Assembly (NCBI RefSeq): GCF_001039355.2
Contig: NW_019775533.1
Span: forward strand, 1 to 64,000
From: Lingula anatina
Taxonomy: Eukaryota; Brachiopoda; Lingulata; Lingulida; Lingulidae
DNA: 64,000 bases
Direction: 5' to 3'
Shown here: one piece after another, positions 10,905 through 22,900 of the stretch
Position numbering within the stretch: position 1 is the stretch's first letter
Layout of the letters: each line of letters opens with the position of its first letter
Notes under the pieces: model-generated
Seen by the model: the letters and a program-made list of their open reading frames with translations, nothing else
What the model was told of the DNA's origin: nothing
Databases searched by the model: none
Made by a program: the position numbers and the translations under genes

Positions 10905-13900
10905 CTTAGTGAAAAACAAGAATCCTGAAAATATACATTATACAACTGAAAGGACTAGCCTCGATACAACCATATATCCGTCCATATATCAATTCATGTG
11001 AAACTTTATTCATATGTTTCATTGTTGTGAAAATGACACATAATATCTTTCACTTCAGCTGAATTGTGGATGTCGATCGTTGCCAATAACAAAAGATTCT
11101 AAAGAGCTAACATTGCGTGCTTGTCTTTTCGTTTCATATTCAGTTCTAATGAATAATGGCAAATAAAACAGTTTGCAGTTTTATAGAAATTCGCTAATTA
11201 AGCAGGTATTGTGTATGTCAATATCGACAAATAACAAACAAATCCCAAAGAACTCATTTGTATGTTACCCTTTACGCTTGATGTTCAGTCCTATCGAATA
11301 ATGGCAAACATAGTTGAGTTAGCAGTTAAATACAAATTGCACAGCAGGTATTGTGTAAATCAATATCGACAAATCACAAAAGAAGCTTTTCTTCACTTAA
11401 CATTTGATGGCTTTCTTTATATTTTATTGAAAGATGTTAATATTGATTTACTCGGTTGCTATAAATAAAAGGTAGGAGAACAAATACAGAAACCACGGGC
11501 TGTTGTTTAAACTAGCTGTAGTAAAAAAAGATGTAGGATGCGGGATAGTCTTTCAGATATTTATGTTTTTCTAGCGAGCGGGTAGTAAACAAATGAATTC
11601 AGTTCAAGTTTTCTGCTATAATGGTTCTTCTGCTAAATAATAGTAAATTTTTAAAATACTTTGTTTACATCCGTCTATTCATATTTCTACATTTCACCGG
11701 CCCAAGCACACCAACATTTCTGGTTTGTCCTCTTGGAACTCCGTCATACACACTATTTGTGCATTTGTATACTTCCAAACCTTAAATTCAGCAGACATGC
11801 AAAACTCTATCAATTGACCAGATTTCCTGTTTAAAATCTTTGTACCTTTATTTCATCAAATAGATAATTTTCATAGAGTAACAACGTCTATTTATGAAGT
11901 ATACTGCGGTAAAGCTCGCCTTTAGGATTTCATTAATAAATTTGGAAAAATGTCACTGTCGCCATTAGGACAGCTCTCTCTTTCTCTATCATCAACTTAA
12001 AGTTAATAACATCACACTTAATAAACTAATTAACATGTATATATAGAAATAAAACAACAAAATTGAACCTGAAGAGAAAGGACGGATTCTTAACACAGCT
12101 TGGGGGAAGGGGTATGAGTCATAAGAAATGAGCTGGAATTTTCCTGTTCACCGCATGAAAGGATAAATGACTCAATGTTATTTTCCAGAAGTGTTATTTG
12201 TGTCATATTTAAACCTGTTTATGTTATCCTCCTCCTATCTTTTTTTTTTAATTTTGCTGTTTTTTTCTTACTGGTGTTATCTGCATTATGCTATACACAC
12301 TTTGATATTAAAACATTGTATAAACCTTTCTTTCAATACATTGTAAATATTCCTTCTAGCACTTTTCCCTCCATACACTTCCAGCAAGGTGTAAGTACCA
12401 AGTACAGAATATACAGCTGCGTAGTAGCAAAAGTTAATATTTAAACCTGTGCCAGCCCACTGTGCTTTGAAAAGGCACTTGGAAAGATAAAAATAAAAAA
12501 GGCCGTCCATATGATAAGAAAATATCAGAATAAAGGTTATTTGGCATCAAAAATAATATGAATATGAATAGATAAACTGATCAATGATGAATGGTAAAGA
12601 CAGTACATAATCACAATATTTAAATATTAAGCTGTTAATTCCCTGTAAGTTGTTGTTAACAGGTACAATTTAGTTACACTGTAAACAATTCTTAAACCTG
12701 ATCCATATAACTCTACTCCTTTAAACTTAAACTACTGACTAAAGTCCAATGAACATCATAATCATTTTGACTAGTACCTTTAGGCTGAAATAAAACCAAT
12801 AATAAATCAATCCTGTTTACTCTTCCTTCATTACATACACAAATACATTTTATGATTTTTAAGGAATGTCATAAACATCAATTGGGATTTTTAAACCCAT
12901 TTGTTGAGCAAAGAATTTTTTAACAATTAAGATCTTTATTCTTCACTAGTCATTGTTAAACTTAAACAGACTTCAGAATATCACAACTACTCATGGATAA
13001 CTTAATGTAAAGGTATGCTCTTAAGCTGCCTAGTAAGAAGTAAAAATTCAGTAAACATAATATTTATCAAGCCAGATGGTATTTCTAGGAATAAATAATG
13101 AATATCAGCCAATATGGGATGGAAGTATATATATATAAATTTCCTTTCAGCAACTTACATTCATACTTCAAAAGTTATAAGAACAAAGCCAGCGCTGAAC
13201 CTTTCACCTATTTTACTTGACTTGTATCAACCACATAACCTATATCACATCCAAAGCCAACCCTAAGAAGAAATGTAGCAAAAAATGTAAAAATCACTGT
13301 TATATATTGAGATTTGAAAAAAGGGTAAAAATTTCAAAGCATAATATTTGAGAATTGAAAAAAAATTTATGTACCCTGTTCTAGAAACAAAACATAAAAA
13401 GAGAACAGATAAGTTAAATATCAAAGAAAAGCCCCCATAAAAAAGAAAGGGTTTTAAATGTTGTAACAGAAAAGGCAATATATATATATATTTTTTTAAC
13501 AAGCTTAATGTGGTAAAATAAAACAAGACAAAACAATTCTATATACAAAAAGTGAAATAAGATAAACAGACAGTCCATATTAAAAAATTTTAGGATGATA
13601 ACATATAGCAAAACCCAAACCTATACCAGAAACATAATATTCCATAGTGATATGAAGCATTAAATATTATCTCACTTTCTTAAATTCCTGTGGTAAATGT
13701 TTTATTTACAATATAAATATCAAAATATTTTACATCTCTTTTGATTGTCACTCATTATGGTGAAAAACAACAATGTGTAAGTATGTGAAATTTTAGCAAT
13801 AGTTGATGTTTGCATTTTTAGTCAATTTCTCTTAGATTCCCTATAAACATAGAATTTCAAAGCTTTTTTTACTTGAGGAAAGTGGAATATTCTCAAAAAA

Positions 13901-14059
13901 AAAAAAAAAAGAATTTTCCTTGAAATTTTAAAATTCCCAATAAATCATTCATTCTGCCTTCTCTTTATTTCAACTATCATTTTAATTAATTCAGGGAGCA
14001 TAAAATCTACTCCTTTGTTTCTGCTCACACTTCCTCGTTACACTAAAGATTAATGAATC
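10905..14059. other. Intergenic AT-rich stretch, no gene seen; right end is laminin 3' UTR
   Basis: About 3.1 kb of AT-rich sequence with short overlapping open frames that lack domains. The last part, next to 14060, should be the 3' UTR of the laminin-like gene. AATAAA on the minus strand lies at 13969-13964, about 90 nt past the stop codon. Confidence 0.5.
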
Positions 14060-14781
14060 TTATGTTGTCCTTATCATCTCACTAAATTTCTTAAGTTCTT
14101 CAATCTGTGTCCTCATCTGATTTCTCCTGGTTTTGGCCTCCTCCAGCCATGTCCTCTGGTCCTTGCTAGCCTGTAACAACACTGCCACCATCTGGCGCAA
14201 CTCCTCGGCATTCAGCTCTGATCTCCGCTGGCTAATCTCCGCCTTCAGGGACGCAATCTGCTGTAAATTCAGACTAGCAATGTTGTCTAGGTTGGTCTGT
14301 ATGTTTGATAGCCTTGTCCTGGTGGTGTTGGCTCGTTGCGAGGCCAACTGAGCTCTCTGATAGGCGGTGGAGGTGCGAGACTGGACGTTGAGCAGAAGAG
14401 GCGATAGGTTTTGACACACTTGTACTGCTGGCTGCACCAGACTGGTGTTGGCTGTCCCCACTCTGCTGAATGTGGCAGGCAGATTATTAAGCTGGCTGTT
14501 AGCATGGGTTTCCAGGTCCATAGCTTTGCTCCTCACAGGAGCCAGAGTCTGGAAAGCAGATAATACATACTTTTAAATTTTGCATACCTCTAATATATAC
14601 TCTTACTGTTCTTTACTTTTGTGTGACTTGAACATTAAAGACAATGACTGGTGCAACTCATAAAAACATAATATAAAAGAACATGATATATTTGCAGAGA
14701 GAAAAAGCAGGTATGAGAGGGGGGGGTCCTAGGTTAATGATATTTTTGGCACCCAAAGAGAGAGTTAGAAAAACACCATCC

Positions 14782-14825
<44 letters not shown>

Positions 14826-17800
14826 AGGGGGGAGAAAGGGAGAGAAAAAGAGAGAGAAAGACCTGTTCCTGGCTCTGAGCTGTACTCCTGGCCTGTTCTG
14901 CTGTTGTCCGGGCATTCTGTGCAAAGGCCTGTGTGGGCTGGAGTGATGATCTCAGGACCTCGGCATTCTGGATGGCCTGGTCACTCAGGGCCTTGACCTT
15001 CTGGACCTCTAGGAGTGACCTGTTAGCCGCTGCTGAAACACCTACAATATCCAGGTAGAAATAGTCAGTACGCCATGTAAAATAAAAAGTGTAGGATGAA
15101 ACACGAGTCTTTTATCAATGAATAAAGTGAAACAAAAATCAAAATACAGCATTGCAGTCTAAATTCAAAAATGAAATAATTTATTATTCCAATGCAATAT
15201 TTAAATCTATAAGATAATAGAAATGCACACTTGAAAATCAGCAGGGACTTTTCCAATTTCTTTTCACATGAACATTATGTTTTCAGCTAGAGAAATTAAA
15301 CAAAGTTTTCATTTACTACAAGCATTGTTTTTTAGGTATGACTTAAAAGGTTCTTGCCATTTTTTTAGTACAGACAAAAATCTCAGAACATATCTTAACA
15401 GGCACATTACGCCACCTCTACCCCCACCCCCACCCCCACCCACCCCCCACCCCCACTCCCCATCCCACTCACCAGCAGCCTGGGCATCAAACTCCCTCAT
15501 AATCTGCAGCATCCTCTGAGCGTCAGTAAAAGTCTTCCCCTCCAGTGCCTTCCCACTGGCCGTCAGGTTATACGCCGTTCTGGCACGGGCCAGCAGGTTT
15601 TCTGCCTGCTGTCTGAGGGCGACCACCCTGTCTGTCAGGCCAGTCGTGTACAGCTCTGCCTCCTTCACCAAGGCCACTATTGACTGATTGTTGGCTGTTG
15701 CCTGGTTAGCCTGGAGAACAATTATGTTGATATAAGAACATTATATTTTGCACTGGTAAAAATAATACCAAAAGACATAACCAAGGTAAAATATCATGCA
15801 TACATTGTATAACCTAATAAATAAATCCTCACCTCAAAGTTCAGTGTCTCTGCCTCCTCCTTTAGTAGCTGTGCCCTGGTGGTCAGTGTCTGGCTGTCCA
15901 TTACTATGTCCTGGTAATGGCTGACATTTCCCAGGGCAAGCAACATGGCCTCCTGTGCCTGGGAGATAGCGCTCCTGGCGCCCTCTGCACTGGTTGCTAG
16001 GTTACCATTCCTGCTGGCCAGGACTCTCATGAAGACCTGGAGGCTGTTGGCTCTGTCTGTGCTGTTCTGCTGGGTCTGCTGACTGGTCTGGAGCAACTGG
16101 AAGGGATGGAAATGATTTATATTAATATATGTATATTTGGCTACTGCAGGCTTAATTTTAAGTTCTAAAACACACGGTGATATTGTAACCAGGACTTTTC
16201 CCTGTGCTGTGATGATATTACCTTCCCTGTTTGCTATTGCCTGTCCATTTTGTTTCACAAATACAAATTAAACACAAGAACATAAAGATACAAGTTGATA
16301 TGACAAAACATGGCTCCAATGAACAGCACATCGAAGATGGTAACTTTGAATGCTTCTTAATCGCTTCTCACAGTCAGGACTTCAGCTTCCAAATTTTCCA
16401 TTCAAGTATCAAATACACTGGCTAGTCACTTACCATTCCACATTAGTATTTCTAGCTTATTATAGCAGACATAAGCCCAGGTTTTAGAAAAACAACTGAA
16501 CATGTATTGTGGAACCAAACACCTTTCATAAATTTTTTTGGGGGGGTTAACTGCTCTGGGGTCATGTAAAAAAGAAGAATTCCGTGATTCTGCAGAAAAA
16601 GCTCATGTCTGATATTGATGCACCCTGCTCCAGAAAGCCTTTAAAGGTACATACGAACCGAGCATCGGTGGAGCGTGGATTCCCAGTAACACATGTAAAC
16701 CACTTCTACTAGATTCTTATATGACTCAAATAAATTCGACATGCCAAGGGACAAACTGAATAGATCACTCGATCAGCCATTAAAGACCTATAGACTGTTC
16801 CTTTCTTTAAATTTTTGGTTGTAAATTTAAGCTACTTCCGTGACCTACTTTCCTGCCCCATTGACATACAGCTTAGAATGTCAGCAGAAAAATCCGTTCA
16901 AACATCATTTTCGGGTAAAATTAAACGATGCCTTTTGGTAATTCTCTTAGTTATACTACTTGAAACTATATGCTGGCATTTGGTTGTTTTTTGTGACAAA
17001 AATTTGACTTTGTATGCATCTTTAACTTAAATGACAATTTCCGGGACCCTGTTCCCCAGTGTGTCCATACCTGAAGTGTCTCCTGTGCTCTTGTCCTGGT
17101 CTCTGTGACATCAGCCTCCATCTTCTCCACAACAGTAGTGGTCCTCACCAGCTCATCTACCGCATTGTTTGCCAGGCTGCTCAGCTCACTCTGGGCTGTC
17201 TGGATGGAGGACAGCAGGGCGCCAATGTCAGCAGTCACCTGGGCTATAGAACCTGTGATAATATAATATATCATAATAATATATTTTAGTCTAAAAATCA
17301 TAAAATTTTCAGTAGACTTACCAACATTACGTAATCCTATGAAAGTTTATAGATGAGAATGATTAAGTGATACATGTAAAAATAAAGATGACTCACAGTA
17401 TAACGACGAAAAGTGAAAAAACCATGTGTATGTTAAAAAAATTAAATTAAAATTAGTCAGCAACATTAGTTTGAAGTTCATCATTGTTATTGAGTAACGG
17501 TGTATGAAACCTCCAGGCAAGAACAACCTGTATTTGAAGATTATTATTTAGCAATGACAGATATCAATAAATAAATAAACTGACAGCTAGAAAAGATCTT
17601 GTCTTCTCTGTTTAAATTGCTTTGCACGTATAAATGTGCAAACCACTTATGCTTGCCACATCATGTAATAATTCAAAAAAAGTAAAAAACACATTACAAC
17701 AATCACCTTGTAATTTCCCATATGTATCTCTCAGTGTTGTATTGATATAGTCTATTTCCACCTGACTCTGTTCCACCAGCAGTTCAGAGGCGGCGTTGGT

Positions 17801-18802
17801 GGCATTGGCATTCTGTATCCCAGCATTCACCACTGTCTCCAGGAGACCAATCAGATGTTGCAGGGTTTGATTCAGACGGGTGATCTCCGTGGATACAGGA
17901 GTTTCTACTGCTGCAGCTTGTGTTAGCTTGAAGAGAATACACAGCACTTAATACTTACTTTCTCTTATTGTTGGTGGATGCAATGTTTTTAATGAAAGGA
18001 TAAATGTATGATTGATAGAGAACTATAAAATAGTATAAAATCAAAATCAAAGTTGGTTTCAAGAGGCATATTGTGTCTTAAATATGACACCTATGCCTCA
18101 AAGAAATTGTGTGTGAATATTTATTAGAAATAAATCTTGTATCTTTAGAAAAAAATTCCATAAATTACTCCACATCTACTGTCTAGAGAGAAACTCACAT
18201 GTAAAGCATATTTTATTTTTCTCTTTTCATGTGTTTTAATAAACAACCTTAATTAAATCAAACAGATAAAATTAGTAAGCAGTTCACAATTAACAAATAC
18301 TGTATATTTTACCAAAAAAATTTTTTCTGTAACACTAAATTCTTTACAATGTCTGTTGTAACTTGACAGTCCATGATATTATACTTACATAGTCCTTGAG
18401 CTGGTCCATTCTGAGCAGAGTTTCATTCAGCCTCACAGTGAATGGCGTCCCCAGCTCGGTATTCCGGTCCTGACTCTGTAAGTAGGTCACATACTGGGTC
18501 AGGTTGACCTGCAGCTGGCGTAGGAGGTCTACCTCTGGGGTCACCAGACTGTAACATTCATCGCAGACTGAAAGAGAAGAAAATATGATGGTTTTAAAAT
18601 AGGATGTTTTATTTCAATGAAAGTATCAACTTTGCAGCGGAGTGATATAGTAAATGTCAAGACACTTTTATATAAATAATGTTATAATTCACTGTGATTT
18701 ACAATACTATATATAGGTTAACTAACAACATTCATGAATATCAATCCTTCAATATTTATGTGCATAATGTAATAATTTGTTGGCAGTTCAGTATTTTGCA
18801 AA

Positions 18803-18841
<39 letters not shown>

Positions 18842-19915
18842 TGTGTGTGCATGCACACATGCACACATATGTGAGCACTACTAACCAGTACACCCTGCAG
18901 AAGTCAGGTCACCATAGTTATCAGCACATGTATCACACTGCCTCCCTATCACATTGGCCTTACAGTCACACTGGCCTGACTGGAGCTGACAGAAGTCTCC
19001 ATTTGCTCCAACTGGGCTGCACTCACATGCTATAACAGTCAGAAATGAAATCAGTGACGACAGTGAAAATATGGTGTTTATGATTGAAGAGTGACATTTT
19101 TATATAAAAAGTTAGGTGCAGCCTTTTTTTGCTAATTTCTTAATTAGTATGCAGATAATCTGAAGACAATCCCCTCGAGCACTGGTCACCAGATTCATTG
19201 TCTTATAGGATGTATAAACACAATTTTGTCAACTCTTAGCATTCCAGAATATTCTGTGCATGTTTTTTTTTTTTATCAATCAATCCCGTTAATTATACTG
19301 TGTTTTCCTATTATAAATAACTTCATAAATGGTATTATCTATGTATTCTGAGAGTTATACTTCTGGAAAGCCTGTATTCATAAAATGAATAATTATGTAC
19401 TTCAGAAGTAAAATTCATACAATAAACAGTGTATTATCATCTATACCAGTGGCATTCTTAAACCAAGGCAAAAAACATGGTTATAATTAATTACAGTATA
19501 AAATTTTAAAAAAGAAAGAAAGAAATATGTTTTACCTCTACATCCATCTCTTCCAAGTCCCCAAAATCCAAAGCTACACTGGTCACAGTTGGCCCCTATC
19601 ACATTGGCAGCACAGCCTGAACAGTCAGAGCCCATTGTCCCATTGCGACAGTTGAGACAGACCCCAGTGGCTGCGTCACATTCAGGGACAACCGTCTCTG
19701 TTCTCATATTGCACTCACATGGCTGGCAAGGATTATAGGGGTTGCTACCATTTATAATGCGCCGATGTCCTGCCTGACATGTTTCACAAGAAAGGCCTGA
19801 GGAAAACAGAATAAAATCATCGTTATTTTTCAACTAGAAAACCTATTAAATAAGTGATAAGATTAAGTCTTCTTATAGATGAAATATCTTTATGCAACAT
19901 ATTATCAGCACAACA

Positions 19916-19973
<58 letters not shown>

Positions 19974-22900
19974 TTATTCTATGGATAATACATTTCCTCT
20001 TTCATTAACTTTTAAATAAACCTAAATATAATACTTCTGCACAGTTTCACAGTAAAAAACAGCCTGTGCAACAAATATTCATTCCAAAATGAATAAATAT
20101 CAAACTCACCCAAAACATGTAACTCAAAGATATAATATACCTGATGTAAAAGTTCCACAAGTGCAATTTTCAACATGGCTGACAGGGACAGCACTGCCAT
20201 CTATTGTTGATGCAGGTTCTGCTGTAACCAAGGTAACATTAAGTGTGTCCACCAATGTTCCGCTGTAGATTGACTTGATGTACACTGCCTGGAGGTCTAC
20301 CAGAACACCTAGAATTAAGAAAAAATTTAAATCAGCATGTTGCTGTTGTTATAAAAATCTGACTTTCATGCAACAACTTGATAACTTGTCAACACTTAAA
20401 AACAGTTTTTATAGATTTTATAACACTTATGCTTAGATAACAAATTAACAACAAATGTTATTTTTCAAAAAATTTTTTTTTCCTTTTTGATTCAGACCAT
20501 ATGCATTGTGCTATCTTAATTTTACTTACTAAACCTGAAGAATAATCTTTTTGTTGCATATCGTTACATATCTGTTTAGGATCTTACCATAAAACTGGCG
20601 TGGTGAGGGGCTCTTCCTGGTGTCAACTGCCAGTCTCCAGTATTGTTCATGCAGTAGAACCTCCAGCTGGGTGGTGTGTGTGGTGGAGAGGGTCACATCT
20701 CCAGGGTCATAGAACACGGTCACTCCTGGATAAAAAAAAGTAGAAATCGGTGTTACTGATATTGAGTTTTTATTAAGTTTTGAGTGTGGTAAAAAATTCA
20801 AAGTAAAAACTCTAAGCTTAGGGTAACTGAAAGAAGTTTCTATGTTTTACTATTCAAAATGTTGAGCATTATTCATCTCTGAAATCCTCACTTCTGCATT
20901 ATGCATCAATATAAAAAATGTGGTCATTATCCAATTATAACATTTGCCACCCCCTTTCTAGCAACTGAGTTCAAGAGAGTTCTAGAAGTGATATTCAAGG
21001 TGAAAGTGCATGTTTTTTTTCATCGAATGTGAAGAAATAAAGCAAGAAAACACTATGCTGTGGATAAAATCATGCTATAATATCTTCTACTTTTAGTCAA
21101 TGAATTCACATTACCTCCGCCTGACATCACTACAGCACGCTCTCCGTTCAAGAACACAGTGCCAGTCCTGGGTCTCATGTACAGAGATAACAGCTGGCCA
21201 TATGAAGTGAACCTGTTCCCTAGTAACTCAGCAGGTGCCCTTCTGTGAGTGGAGTATTCATTAGTGCCAAGGAGCCAAGACTGGACACTATAATATAAAT
21301 ATTGTATATGCCAAGTACTGTCAACAAATAGCAATCTTCTACTCAACAGCATGCTAAAATCAATCATTTTTGTAGCCTAAAAACTTATGCATTTTGTGTT
21401 GTTTAATAATTTAGCCAGAATTTCAGAACACTGTTTTTGGCTGTTTGAAACTCCTCCAAGGGCATAATCTTAATACCAGTTTCCTGTAGTATTCACGGAT
21501 TATCACAGTACTGCTATTTTTGTCAGTCATCATTACCTATCTGTGTACAATGAGCTGGCCACATAGCCCTGTGCTGAGGTGCACTGCGTTCCATGCTCAA
21601 AGCAGAAACATGGCTGACATCCGTCGGGGTTAGTCTGGGCCAGGTTGAAGGTGCCAGCCACACAGGAGTCACACTTGGCGCCATCTACATTAGATTTGCA
21701 GGGACAAAGTCCAGTCGTCTGGTTGCAGTTGATGTCTAGGGAGCCATCTGGGTTACAATTGCAGGGCCTGAAAGAGTTTGGAATAAAAATAAAGAATATG
21801 CAGTTGAATAGTGTCAAAAAAAAAATACTTTATAGTGAGCCACGTCTCTGAATGAATGCAAGTTCCAGGGTTAACCAACATTACAATATTTAACACAATG
21901 ATTTGTTGTAATTTTGTTCCATAAAAATGACCAATTTCACACAATACTACTGTGTCAAATCACTGTAATAGGAACAGTTCTCTTAGACATTTTAATTCTA
22001 AGAAATATCTGAGCCAACCACACACTTAAAATAGAATTGACAATTTTGTTACAGACTGATATTTGTTTATTAATTTACCAAGATCAGTGTGAAAATTAAA
22101 TCTTCTATATTAAAATGTCCCTTTTCACATGGTGCAATATAACTAGCAATACAAGAGAGGTCCTAACATATAATACGCTACAGGGATTTTACACCCTTTA
22201 GTAAGTCCATTCATTCTGATCTGTTTATTTTAATTAACCAATCAGCAGTGTCAAGAGCAGAGGATCCAAATGTAATGGCCAGCTGCAGGCTCTCAAAACA
22301 CCAGTGCAGACTAAATTGCTCAAGTATTATTAATACCAATCAATATGAAAATCGCTTGTTGTCTTTCACCTACCTACACCCCAGGGCCGTGAAGTTATAG
22401 TACCCAGTGAGACACCTGTCACATTTGTCCCCAGTAATTGTCACCTTACAGCTGCAAACCCCAGAGACACTGTCACACTGGGGTGAAACGCTCCCCTCCT
22501 GGTCACAAAGACATGCCGTGCACCCCTGTCCAGAGCTGTAGCCGTAATAGTTGGACAGACAGGACGTACACTGGAGCTGGCCAACCTGGAACAGAGAATG
22601 TACTATAATTGTAATTATATGGAGGAGGGATGGAGGCGGTCTTCTGGGTCTTCTGGAAGATGGTGTGAATTTTTCAAGTTGGATGTTTGAGTTAAAATTG
22701 AACAATGGGATGGTTTCCATTTGTCTAAAATAAATATATAATATACATGTATATCCAATATATTACCAATTTCTAAATTAATCAATGCTGAAAAATTATT
22801 TTTAAACACCACTACTTTGTCAATAAAGACAGAAGCTTAGCCTAATTGGATTTCTCATGCAAATATCAAACAAAAATCCACACTTTCGTTTTTTAAATCA

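Larger units (their letters stand above)
14060..18567 (-). other. Laminin coiled-coil region, exons 20-26 of the long form
   Basis: Seven exons encode about 575 residues of heptad-like sequence rich in Ala, Gln, Leu and Glu. They start with the CDECY pair that staples chains at the head of the coil. The frame stops at MIRTT. There is no cysteine in the last stretch, unlike the usual beta/gamma C-terminal disulphide, and no LG domain downstream. Confidence 0.85.

Noticed and set aside
12175-12444. Hydrophobic 89-residue open frame
   Set aside because: AT-rich sequence gives many Phe/Leu/Ile codons by chance. There are no splice partners or recognisable domain.
14658-14924. Minus-strand frame with a long Ser-Leu repeat
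   Set aside because: Translated GA/CT microsatellite running from a laminin exon into its intron.
15268-15519. Plus-strand frame with a poly-Pro stretch
   Set aside because: The proline run is the C-rich tract of a laminin intron, and the rest overlaps a laminin exon on the other strand.
16815-17030. Open frame that recurs, with few changes, at 28214-28441
   Set aside because: It lies inside the duplicated TTAA-flanked element. Similarity is explained by the element itself, it has no coding signature, and both copies are in introns on the opposite strand.
18694-19035. Plus-strand frame with Val-Cys repeats
   Set aside because: The repeats are translated GT microsatellite, and the end overlaps a laminin LE exon on the other strand.
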